Of a DNA stretch of 64,000 nucleotides, positions 25,201 through 35,900 are shown one piece after another. Both the position numbers and the translations under genes were made by a program. Origin of the DNA: Lepisosteus oculatus (taxonomy: Eukaryota > Chordata > Actinopteri > Semionotiformes > Lepisosteidae). Position 1 is the stretch's first letter, and every line of letters begins with the position of its first letter. The stretch lies in assembly GCF_040954835.1 (NCBI RefSeq), contig NC_090696.1, positions 75,825,722 to 75,889,721 of the forward strand, given 5' to 3'. The notes under the pieces were generated by a model. That model was not told the DNA's origin, made no database searches, and saw nothing but the letters and a program-made list of their open reading frames with translations.

Positions 25201-25862
25201 ACTGGGAATGGGTGGAAAGGAATCTTACTCCCTTAGAAGAAAATCCTTTTACATTTTGCTTTGAGGATCGGGACTTTCTGCCTGGGACACCACACTTAGA
25301 AAATATTGTTGAGACAATTCGCCAGTGCAGAAAAATAGTATTTGTTGTAACCGAAGCTCTTTTAAAGGACCCTTTATGCAGAAGGTAAGTGACACCATGA
25401 ATTTATTACTTCTGATCATTGACCACTGATATATAATTGTAAACAACAGCCTATAGGAGTAACTCATGCCAGTCATCTGAACTACACTAACATCAGTCAA
25501 GGTGGCTGACACAAAACCTCTGGACCACATTAACGTGAATCAGGGTGGTTAGTAAAAACTTCCTGAACCACTATCACATGAATCAGGATGGAGGACATAA
25601 AACATTGATTTGCTGTAAAAACAGGGCTCCACTTGCTGCAGGGTACAATAGAGGTTCTGCTCCAGCATACCAAAGGAACAGAGGTGCTGCTCTCTTGATA
25701 AGTGGGGTATATCGGTTCCTTTCTAGGTCTTTTTTGCTTGAATTTCACCAGACTTGACATTTAACAGATCACCTGTTCCCAATGAAATCTTACACAGATG
25801 TGGGGACTTTGTGCTTCTTCAATGGTAAAAGCTGCTGGAGTGTATTGCAGGCAGTCATGAAC

Positions 25863-25904
<42 letters not shown>

Positions 25905-26656
25905 TGCTTACACTTACAGTATACAGTATAGTGCTTTTCTGGACACTCCACTCAGAGTGCTTTAGTGCGGACTCCCCTCCACCACCACCAGTGTGCAGCC
26001 CCCACCTGGATGATGCGACGGCAGCCATAGTGCGCCAGAACGCTCACCACACATCAGATATCAGTGGGGAGGAGAGCAGAGTGATGAAGCCAATTCATAG
26101 ATGGATAGATGACTAATCAACTCATCAGAATGTCTCAAAAAGCATTTTGGCTGTGACTGTCGAAAGTGGTGCAACTGTTTTTCTGCTTGATGTTTGTTGA
26201 CTGTTGGGTATACTTTTTCAATTTAGAAAACATGTTCGCAACGGTGAAGTTTCCGATGGAACCGTAATGAGACTTAAAAACTAAATAATTTAAAGGGCAG
26301 CATAAGATGAAGTTACACAGTGAAAAAAGGTCGTCAAAAAGATCAATATGACCCAGATTTGAAGCGTCTCCGTCTCTTAAGAAAACAGCTCTTGTCAGTG
26401 ACGTCTGCCTGTGGTTTTTCTCCACAGGTTTACGGTTCATCATGCTTTACATCAGGTAATCGAGGAGAGCCGTGACTCGATTGTTTTGATCTTTCTGGAC
26501 GACATCCCGGACCACAAATTAAATCACTGTCTGTATATCCGGCGGGGCATGCTGAATTCACGCTGCATTTTAAACTGGCCCCTACAGAGGACACGCATTC
26601 CAGCATTTCACCAGCATCTGAAGGTGGCACTGGGTCTGAGTAACAGAGTGCATTAA
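21826..26656 (+). CDS. tlr3: Toll-like receptor 3, complete (4 coding exons, 898 aa)
   Basis: TLR3 is an endosomal receptor for double-stranded RNA that signals through the adaptor TRIF. The CDS joins 21826-22260, 22562-22753, 23544-25384 and 26428-26656, giving 898 residues (human 904). The ATG at 21826 starts a good signal peptide (MILFLVIVEVAFF...CHA). An LRR N-cap, leucine-rich repeats, an LRR C-cap (NPFDCTC, near residue 640), one membrane segment (about 702-722) and a TIR domain (about 750-895) follow. RNA-contact histidines known in human are kept: ADCTHLKL, LSHNQL and LYHNEV near the N terminus, and QHNNLARLW in the LRR20 region with its GGP insertion. The large third coding exon is also the human pattern. 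Two TIR features are odd: Pro789 in the BB loop (human Ala795) and His852 (human Tyr858). The Tyr759 equivalent (Tyr755) is kept. fam149a follows 2.8 kb downstream on the same strand. Confidence 0.97.
22562..22753 (+). CDS. tlr3: tlr3 coding exon 2
   Basis: 192 bp, phase 0 to phase 0, residues 146-209, LRRs (SLKRLDVSRNDL to LKILKLSALPLKK). The acceptor is TCTGTTAG and the donor GTAGTG. The frame starts with AGT, one codon before the first open TTG. Confidence 0.93.
23544..25384 (+). CDS. tlr3: tlr3 coding exon 3 (large exon)
   Basis: 1841 bp, phase 0 in and phase 2 out, with acceptor TTCTTTTCTCAG and donor GTAAGTG. It encodes residues 210-822: most LRRs, the LRR C-cap, the membrane segment and the first half of the TIR domain up to DPLCR. 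The BB loop DRDFLPG is at 25266-25286. Confidence 0.97.
25863..25904. repeat. AAT microsatellite, 14 units
   Basis: A pure (AAT)n run in the last tlr3 intron, directly joined to the dispersed repeat at 25905-26112. It is probably that element's simple-sequence end. Confidence 0.95.
25905..26112 (+). repeat. Dispersed repeat D, copy 1 (in tlr3 last intron)
   Basis: Contains GTGCTTTTCTGGACACTCCA, CACCACCACCAGTGTGCAGCC, CTGGATGATGCGACGGCAGCC and AGTGCGCCAGAACGCTCACC. The same order occurs at 61990-62310 (+) and inverted at 37610-37970 and 52860-52975. The ATT/AAT run at its end is shared by all copies. Confidence 0.85.
26428..26656 (+). CDS. tlr3: tlr3 coding exon 4 (last)
   Basis: The acceptor is TTTCTCCACAG and the incoming phase is 2 (AG|G gives Arg823). 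It encodes the end of the TIR domain, including FLDDIPDHKLNH and box 3 region ILNWPLQRTRI, and stops after NRVH at 26654-26656. The last residue matches the human C terminus type (…VH). Confidence 0.96.
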
Positions 26657-26946
26657 CCCTTTTGTTTTCTGTGGTGTTGTGCTTCTCTTCATTTGGTCAA
26701 GAAGCTGGTGTTCTTGAGTTCACAAAGATGCTTGTGCTGTATGCAGAGAGAGGGAAAGTCAGCACACACCTGCTTTACACAACGCTTGTACTGTACGTGT
26801 TGTTCAAGTGCACTTCCATCTCAAGAACACGCCAAGCGTCAGGCTGCAGCCTGTTGCAGAGCAAAGCTGAATAACATGTTTGGGGGTATTCTGCTGTGGC
26901 CAGAAAATCATTTCTGGGGAACTGTTTTAGAGTCCTGAACAGAAGT

Positions 26947-26960
26947 AATAAAGAAATAAA
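26947..26960 (+). terminator. Candidate tlr3 polyadenylation signals
   Basis: Two overlapping-spaced AATAAA hexamers at 26947-26952 and 26955-26960, about 290 bp after the tlr3 stop. Another lies at 27143-27148. They are good candidates for the 3' end of the transcript, but the site used cannot be told from sequence alone. Confidence 0.5.
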
Positions 26961-28331
26961 TTATGCCGTAGAGATCCTTGCACCAACGGGGCTGTTCTGC
27001 CCTAATGGGACAAATAATTATGTCTGAGACCATTGTTCTAACAGTAACCCTGCTTAGGATTTGCTCCTGTGTCAAGTGGTCGTTTTCCTCAATATAGGAC
27101 AATACCATTTGTGTTCTCAGTGTCAAAGAGATTGCAATGCAGAATAAAATGTGATGGAATGATGATCTAAGACTGATTTCCTTTTTTTCCCTTCATGCTT
27201 CTGTGCCTGAGACCAGTATTGGGACTGGGAAAGGAAGCTGAAACCTCACAGTCACAGCTTTTTGTTGGCATATTGAAGCTGCAGGATCTTGCTTGGAATG
27301 TGTGTGGATAAACCTGCAGCAGGATGCTGTACTGTATGGACGTGTGGTTGATGGTTCAAGCAGTTGATACGGCTATCGCCTCTGGGCAGCTGTGAGGTTC
27401 ACACCATTGAGGCTCAAGGTGAAAGCAAATGAAATGCAAGCCTATGGAGGCCCGTTAAAAGGTGATACTGAAGTGCATATGAATTAGAAACACTCTTATA
27501 CCTGAAAATGAGTCTTTTAACACAACCCCTTGACCTATTAAGTGTTTTCAGCAGTTGGAGCTGCATCATTTGGATGCAAATAAGCTCAGTATTTAAAAAC
27601 CCTTTCTAAAATGCAGCAGCAAAGAAAAATGCAGCAATCGCTGTGCCATAATCAATCAGCCTGTGATGATAAAATTATGAATATACTGTATACAGTATTT
27701 GTGAACAGACTCAACATATTGTAGGTAAGGCTTTCACTGGTATAATTGGTTGTAGCTGTCTGGACGGTTTATTTAAAATAGGAGGTTCAATTTACAGCTA
27801 TGCTGATAACTGAAGATGTTAACCTGGTGAAAACATGATCTCTACAGAAAGGCTTACTTATCGGGTTTCCGGCTCCCTTTGTTTCCAGGTGACAGTTTTC
27901 TGTTCTATTTTAATACCAGGAAAGCCGAGACGGGCGACTGTTGCAAACTAGACATCAGTAGAAAAGACAGCAAATTGCAAACGGAGCTATTTAAAGGTCA
28001 CTGTTCACTCCTATACTCTTTATACTGTATAACACGTGGACAGCTAACGTAATGGAGATATCTGCAGGGGTTACAATTACAGAAGGGAAAATAAAAATCA
28101 ATATAGATTTAGTTATACATACTATATATTAATCTTTTTCAAAGACTTCGCTTTTGTTGCCATTTAACTGCGGACTTTTTCGGGATCACTTTTGAACCTG
28201 CCAGAGGGTTCTGTAATACAAATTGAGCCATTCACGCCTTCATCCATTCAAGTACCCGCTGAGGTCGGAGACCGTTCTGCTCTGTGTTTTGACTTAAGGT
28301 ACGTGAGCAATTCTTAAAAATGTGTTTAGAG
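26961..28331. other. Intergenic DNA between tlr3 and fam149a
   Basis: No exon, RNA gene or clear repeat is recognised. Several ATACTGTATACAGTAT-like palindromic runs occur (for example near 27685). Confidence 0.6.
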
Positions 28332-28542
28332 TTACTATTGTGCTGGAAAACAATTTTCTCAGAAGCAAAAGAAGTCCTTTCTTTTGTAACGTGCTTTCTT
28401 TTTTTATCTTACAGTGTCATCTCCTGTTTGCGCACATGTCAAATAGCCTCACACCTTCCCCTTAGCGGTTCCCCGGTGTTTAATTCTTGATCTTGATCAT
28501 CTTAAACTTATAGATGTACAGTATATATCATTTAAAATAATT

Positions 28543-28660
28543 CGGGTGGGCAGCTGCGTCAGCATGCGTAGGCTGTAAAGGAACAGGTAAAGGTTTATTC
28601 CTGCTGAAAAGAGAAGAAAGAAAACACAACATTTCGGCCGTGGAGCCTTCTTCAGGTGTG
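28543..28660 (-). repeat. Hammerhead-core dispersed repeat, copy 4
   Basis: On the minus strand: CTGAAGA, GGCTCCACGGCC, GAAA, TGTTGTGTT, pyrimidine run, then a GGAATAAACC block and the tail CTACGCATGCTGACGCAGCT. The core is intact. The first pair after GAAA differs from copy 1 (T for C). Confidence 0.65.
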
Positions 28661-28732
28661 CGAGGAGAAGCACGTTAGAAAAGGAAAGACTTCTTTTGCT
28701 TCTGAGAAAATTGTTTTCCAGCACAATAGTAA

Positions 28733-28816
28733 AACACCCGAAGAAGCCTCCACGCCCGAAACGTTGCGTTTCCTTTCTTCTCTTTTCAGCAGGGAATAAA
28801 CCTATTACTCGTTCCT
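28733..28816 (+). repeat. Hammerhead-core dispersed repeat, copy 5 (decayed core)
   Basis: Here the first box is CCGAAGA rather than CTGAAGA, and the GGC/GCC stem is also changed, so the core is degraded. The CAGGGAATAAACCTATTAC end is kept. Confidence 0.6.
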
Positions 28817-29434
28817 ATACAATTTAAATATTAATACATCGCATAGAGAACATTACTGATTTTGTTGACTTGCTTTACACCAATATGCAATACTAACTAT
28901 GATGGTTTATATTTTACTGACCCGTTTTTAGCGGTGTATGAAGTACGGACTCACTGTCGCCGGAATATGTCTGTGCTTTCCCACACCTTTTCGCGCGGAT
29001 GAAGGGAAAAGAGCACCACGACGCGAGAAGGTCTAATCGGGACTTCAGCTTTTGTTGTGCATAGCAACGGGTCCTGCTCCTGCCACCCGACTGGAGTATG
29101 ATGGCAAGCTCCTGTTCCTTCAAGACAGTTATTGCTTTGCTGTATAGACTGACAGACAGCTACAATTTCCTTATCAGATATAAATCGGTAATAGTATATG
29201 AGCGGCAAACCTGGAGCGGTGCGCGCAGTATCAGGTTAACACCTGGATACCCACAAGCTGTGAGGTTTGTAGCTGAAATACAACTACCGGGAGGTTTTTC
29301 TTTTTTTAGATGTTCCCTAGACAGAAACGAAAATAAATCGAAAAAGATACGATATTGGTGGGTGCTTAAGGTTATTTTCTACTATTAGCACCATCATTTT
29401 TTTTTTAATCACTGCTTTGGTTTTCGGTTCAAGT

Positions 29435-29934
29435 ATGAAGATTGCAGTACTGGACCTGGGTACCATATTTGAAAAGATCTTCAAAACTTCACCACCGCCC
29501 GGTGCTTCAGAAACACCCAACGCCGCAAGACACTCGGTCCTGTCCGCAGTTCCTAAGGGGATGTCGCTGACTTCTTCGGTGTCCGCCGTGACAGTGAGGA
29601 CGTCTCCCGTGTCTAGCCCGAGTCACACGTCGGCGGGCAGCCCAGCCGTGCCTGTGAGGACCCGGGCTCTCCCTCCTGCACAGCCCGGTGGGTCGAGCTC
29701 GGGCGCTTTCACGCAGATCCCAGCCCACGTCCAGCCACCCCAAAGTCTGAAATCCTTGCATTTCAGTTCTGCCAAACGCAGCCCCGCAGTTTCCAGCGGC
29801 ACTGTCGGCACAACGAGACCCACACCTACAGGTATCTTACCCGATTCATCGTCCTGGAAAGCTTCTAGCAAATTACAAGCGCTGATAGAGCGGGGGACCG
29901 GAGGACCGGAGCCCGAGGCCACTCACAGTCAGAG
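29435..29934 (+). CDS. fam149a: fam149a coding exon 1
   Basis: The ATG at 29435 is the first in frame. It encodes MKIAVLDLG followed by a Ser/Pro/Thr-rich stretch. It ends AG|GTGAGG in phase 2. The exon is GC- and CpG-rich compared with its flanks, as for a promoter-proximal exon. Confidence 0.9.
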
Positions 29935-32900
29935 GTGAGGTGTTCTTTCAGGTTGTTTTCTGATGCTGCTTCAGCAGTGGTGGGAGTAGTGATAGTAATT
30001 GTTAAGAGGACAGTTCAAAGTAATTCTCCAAGATTTTGCACATCTGTTTCAAATCTTACACTGTCCCAGTCGTTTAAAAGAAACGAAGCTGATAAAAGCC
30101 TACGGATAGCTATCTATAAGCACGTCTTTCTTCAAAAGATGCCTTTAATCACCTATGCGTTAAATAGAAGTCGTACGGTCCAAGCAACTGTGTTACGGGC
30201 CTGTGCCCGAGGTCAAACGCAAAACCGGGTTTCTATAAGCGCCGTGGTAGAAAAGAAACTGAACATCTAATGAGGTTCGTCTGTGTTTAATGATTGCATG
30301 ACGCCTGGGCGGGTATTCATCGTAACGCATTTTGATTAAAGAGGATTTTAATAATAATAAAAAAGTTTCTCAAACAACCTCTACGAAACACGTCTTCAAA
30401 CCTAAGATTCAAGACCGTTCCGGTGCCGTGCAGTGAGAGAAGCTATTTTCTGCGGTGTTCTGTAATTTTCTTTTCGTAAGATGGATGGGGGCAGCTGACA
30501 GGGATCCGTTTCACATCCCGTTTTTCAACAACGGACTCCTGGTTGGGACCACACCACGCTCCCGATGCAAGGTCCTAGATTTATTCTGGCTACACAATCA
30601 GTACGCCCAACAACATTTGCTCAGGTCTCCAACCTCCTGTATATTTTATATTGTCTGGGCAGTTCCTTCCTTTAACACAGCTGACATTTGTACAGTATGC
30701 GAAATGACATTACATTCTACACAGGCACTCGAGATTTAGCTTACAACTGTACTGTTGATTTATTCAAATATGTCCTTTACTCGATCTTGGCACTGTGACC
30801 GCGGACTTCAATATTTAATTACATAATCCCCACAAAAGCCAGACTCAAGATAACTAATTAATAAAATGCTAATGTCGAAGAACCGGAGTGTATAGTCTTT
30901 CCTTGGGTACAAGCAGTATCTAATTGCTCCTTCTACACCTCCAATTTAATTATAACCTTTGTCAATTTTTAGTATTTTTTGTTTTGTTTATTGAACAGGA
31001 GCTGTAGTGCAAAACTGTTTTATCTTAATATTGTAAGATTTTAAAAGATTTAAGTCACACACAAGTATTTGGAAAATCCATTTTAAAACCTTCTTTAATA
31101 ATTGAATCCTTGTAAAAATGTTGTAGACTAAAATATACTTATTTGACAAAGTAGGTTATCGGTTTATTGAACCCTCATGACTAGAGTTTGCTTGTGTTAC
31201 GTTTCTGAAGTTGAACATCCACGTCCAAGACAAGATTATCCACTTTGCATGTAAACAATGCTTTCATGTCAAAATAACCCTAGATGTTGCATTTCGACGA
31301 CTAAAATATTTGAAAGAAAAAAATATTTTTATTGTAAACTAATCACAAAAAAGAAAATGCCATGCATTGACAAATGATAATGACAATATTATAATTTAAT
31401 GTGTGTGATTAGATGTTCCTTGTATGTTTCTCCTAGTACATTTTCTAAGGTGTTTCATATTAATCTTTTTTTATTTCATAACTTTAGTCTGGCACCTGAC
31501 ATTTTTATATTTCCTCAACACTGTATATGTATATGTATACAGTGTACGCTCTGTACAAACGTCATAACTGAGTTTTTGTATAATTTTAAATTTAGAATGA
31601 TAGAAACGGAAATAGTGAGACATTATTTAGCCGCTCACAAACAAATGAACAATGTCATGGCACAATTTGTTCACAGTTGAGCTGCACATGTTTCAGAGTG
31701 GTGCTAGACTGACACCTGGTGGTTGCGTCTGCAAAGACAGGATGCGGGCACTTGTCCTTTCTCAAAGATCCTCTTTCTTCTGCCGTTCCCTCCCGGAGAT
31801 CAGTACCCCATTCTTAACAAAGTCATCACATACCCAGCTGTAAGACAAAACGCCACGCAGGTGGGTGTCCTGGGACATGCTGTCAGAATTGTCTTTTTAT
31901 TTGCATTTAGCTTGTACTGTATTTTGACCAGACGGAGGTAATTGTCTCAAAGAAGCAGGTTGGTTTGGACCACCTAGATGCACCTTAAGCTTTGGGAAAT
32001 GTGCACTCAAACTACTTGTTTTCTGGAAGTTTCACCAGCACCGCTCTCTCTGCCTTCAAATGAGACGTGTCTTCGTCAGAGTTCTCTGCAGTTGAGTGCG
32101 GACGACAGCCTGTGCTGCCACTGTAGTTTCTGACAAGTGTCTGTGCCTCCTACAGCCTGAGTGTGTTTTTCATCGTGCTCGTTAGTTGGTCCTTACATTG
32201 AGCTGTACCCTAAAAGCTATCCTTACATCTCCATAACACAGGTCCTGTCATGCACACCGGAGCTCAAGGGTAAACTTGACATCATTGCACCCTGCTGAGG
32301 CTGTAGCCTAATGAAAGGAACAGAAAACTAGGGTGCATTGTGTACACGAGCCCAAACCATATTTCTGAAGCTAACAAGCACTCTCCCTGTTTTTTTATGA
32401 TGGCTTCATTTTGCTTTGACTCAAATGACAAACGCCCCCATCTCCAGCTTCTGATGCTTTGTTTCTAATTGCTTTTCGCAAGGTAATACGAAGGCACAGA
32501 GGGGAAAAATGCCGGTCTGTTTTGTATGTCTGTGTTCGTCCAGGCAACGCAATCTAAGCAGCATTTGGTTGCTGAAAAAAATTGGAAGATGGCATAAAGG
32601 TAACAAGACTTTGAGGATCATGTAATTAAAGAATGCCAGACATGAAGGAAAAGTTGTGTGTATGCTCATACCGTGAAATCACTGTCCCATTGTTTTCAGC
32701 ATAAATGCCCATAGAAAAGTAGATCCATTTCAGTAGTGTGGACCTTTCTTTATCCTTGCTGTCAATATATTTTTTATGAGGCCCTGGATGCAATCCAGCA
32801 AATTTATTTGGTGTTCGCTCTTTCAGAGACACACGATCCCCCTTGTGTGCTGGGCTTCCTCATTAACTTCACAGGCCATTGAAACCTTCACTCAGATCCT

Positions 32901-35900
32901 AATTAGTTTTCTTCTTCCTCCTGAAAACCAGTTGATTAAAGCATTTTGCATTCATTCAGGCTTATTCAATATTTAATGCAAAAAACAAAAAGCAGGAGAT
33001 TCCCCCCTCTTGTTTAAGCACTAAAATGTATTTTGTTTAGGACCATTTATGCTATGGAAGGCTGTAGTCATGGATATCCACTGTATGTATTTCATATCTC
33101 TCGCCTGGCAGGAGATATGTTTACTCATACAACACAGTAACCATCTGTTTTGAGTTCAAGTACATAACTGCGATACAAAGTCTGTTATATTTGCAAAGCG
33201 TGTGTTCATTGATAGAATAAGATGGTTTAGTTACTCTCAATGCCTGTTTCCTGTTACAGTTTTTTTTCCTGGGCCTTCAATCTTTTTACATGTACTGGAT
33301 GTTTTCCATGCTTAGTTGCACTTTTATTTTTTCCATTTCATTTGCTCTTGTGGGGCATGCTCTTAGCAATGCTGTCTCGCAGTGCTGGGGTCCTCGGTTC
33401 TGGTCCAGATCTGGGGTACTCTCTGTGTGGAACCTGCTTGTTCTCCCTGTGATCGTGTGGGATTCCTCCGGGTGGTCTGGTTTCCACCCACAGTCCAAAT
33501 ACCCTGGCGTGTGTGCCTGTGTGTTGGACAAAGTGGTCAGAAAATGGGTGGATAATGTTTGATGGATAGATTTGCCTCATTTATGCCCCAACCCTGATTG
33601 GGAATCCCCAGCTGTTCGTTCATACTCCTCTCCAAAGCACGCTCCCCTCAGGGTAGCGTGTGGGGATGAGAGCTGTGCTTCGTGATGTCAGGCTAGAGCC
33701 AGGCGCCTTTTCGTTTTGTGCTGTTTAAGACCCTGGCGAAAATGAGAGTTTTATTAGTTTGTGAGAGTGGTGCGGCTCTTGCCGACAGGCACCCAGCAAA
33801 ACCACGGTGGGGCGCTGTTGAGCTAAAACCACAGACACCGTGGCAAAGTGGCGAGAGAAGCGATCTAGCAGGTGTTCACCATTCTTCTGAGAATCCTGCT
33901 CAGGGTGAGCTAAGGACATTGCCCAGATCACGACAGGCATGGGCTGGACTGAAGGGCTACAAAGGGCCTCTTTTGCTTAAACCACAAGCTGGGTTTGCTC
34001 TGGATTGTTTCATTTCAAACCTGTGTGTTGCTTTCATGGCATTTTACCCGACTGTGAAATGTACTGCTGGTTTCTATAACTAAATATAAAAGTTTAAAGG
34101 CACAAATGTAGCAAGAGAGCAAGGGATAACATAGCAGTGGAAAGGTACAAAAGTGCATGCCTTCTATTAATGTAAAAAAGCTTGCAACATGCTGATATAC
34201 ACCATATGTACACGTTTCTGTGTAATCTTTTTTTAATCTGTAGTTGAATCAGTGTGACGTTTCACAGGAATCAGTCATTGATTTGAAATTTGTAGGATGT
34301 AAATGGATGTAAATGAATAGTGTAAATGGCAAGAGAAGAACTGAAAAGGACTACACAAGTTCAAATCTGACTCAATGATCGCTGTCACTTAGTCTCTCTT
34401 AATGGGTATAGGTCTGAAATTGGACTTAAGTCTGGTGTTCCTCAGGGCTCAGTGCTGGGCCCCTTGCTCTTCAGCATTTCTGAGTTCTATGTTAGAAAAT
34501 CAAAGAAAAACACTAGCTTTTAGATGCATTAGTCTTCCAATAAAAACAAACATGCAATTAACTTAGAGACAGTGAAGTTTTTTTATATTTATGGTTAGTG
34601 ATGTACAGAGGTACAAAGATAAAACCGTGCTGGTGTCTATTTTTTAACAGTAATGAGAAGTCTTTTAAAAACAGTGACTTTATGAAGTCATAAAATCAAC
34701 TGGCCTACTTGTGGAGACTCGCAGATAACAACTACCTGGTGACAGATTAACTGGCCTTGAGATATCTTTATGCTCTATAGTATATATTCCCTGTCCGATA
34801 GTATGGTTATGTTGTTGTTTTGACATTACCAGTGCCGTGCCTGAGGATGATAAGTAGGTCAGGACAATGAGACTGGAAATGAAAAGCATTAAAATGATTC
34901 GAAAATATGGAAATATCATTTGTATCTGTATTGATATGGAATGTCATTTGTGCTAAACTTTTATGGTTTTAATTGATTGTGTGACTTTTTCATCATTGCT
35001 TTAAATCACAATATCACAGTGATTAGATGAGGTACAATTTGCATCCTTTGTCAAAGATTACTGACCATTAGTTTTGATATGTTATATTCTAACCAATAGA
35101 ACTTGGTTAGAATATAATAGAATAGCCAAATAGAAACCAGTAGTTTTATTTTTTATTATACATTTTAACTTTATTTTAAATGTTGAAGAAGCTGTTCATT
35201 TTCATCGTTGTTTGGGGGCTATTTTATTGTTATATTGCGGGGATATTCAAACAGATCTTTTGCTCTCTCAAAGGTAGTTTACTGTCCTTACAGAGCAAAG
35301 TCATAATGATCAGATAAAATCTCTATGCTGCTATTAAGTGCCTTGAAAAGCTTAGCAGATCTGTGAAACTCATAATATGATATTAAAGGATACCATCAAG
35401 TGTTGCTGCTTAACACAACCTGGAAGTATGAGGTGAAATGAGCTCATAAATATCCCTACAGTCTCTTACTTCACCGTGTGGGGAGATGTGTCTCCTGGGC
35501 TTTGGAGAAGGGACGAGTTGTCAATTCGCCTGGCTCAGCAGCCTCTAATCGTGATATTCTCAGTTGGTAGCCACTCAGTAGCTTCTTTTCTATAGGGCTG
35601 ATATATAGATATAAAGAGAAAAACAAGGTATTGACCCCCATTGGATTTCTGTTCCTTTGAGACTGACATCATTCTTACGGCAGAGAGGCGATCTTTCTCA
35701 GCTTCCTTGGACTAGATCATATGCAAACATTGTTAATAAATATAGAGGGCTATTACAGTTCTTATTTGGTTGTTAAAAAAGGAGAAATAAAAGGAATGCT
35801 CAGAAAATGTGCATTTAAAAAGGCGTACACATTTTTATGTAGTTTAATTAACTACATGAACATCATTTATTTTAATATATATATTTTATTGACATCTAAA

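Larger units (their letters stand above)
28332..28816. repeat. Inverted-repeat insertion complex with two hammerhead-core repeats
   Basis: A 65-bp sequence at 28332-28396 recurs inverted at 28668-28732 with 3 mismatches by eye. Between the arms lies a minus-strand copy of the hammerhead-core repeat (28543-28660). Directly after the second arm is a plus-strand copy (28733-28816). The order is arm, minus repeat, inverted arm, plus repeat. One arm must be a duplicated and inverted piece of flanking DNA. The complex sits about 0.6 kb before fam149a exon 1. Confidence 0.85.

Noticed and set aside
29507-29922. Two minus-strand ORFs under fam149a exon 1
   Set aside because: Antisense shadows of a GC-rich coding exon.
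33718-34083. 121-aa plus-strand ORF
   Set aside because: It runs into the 341-bp duplicated segment; no splice sites fit fam149a phases and no similarity is seen.
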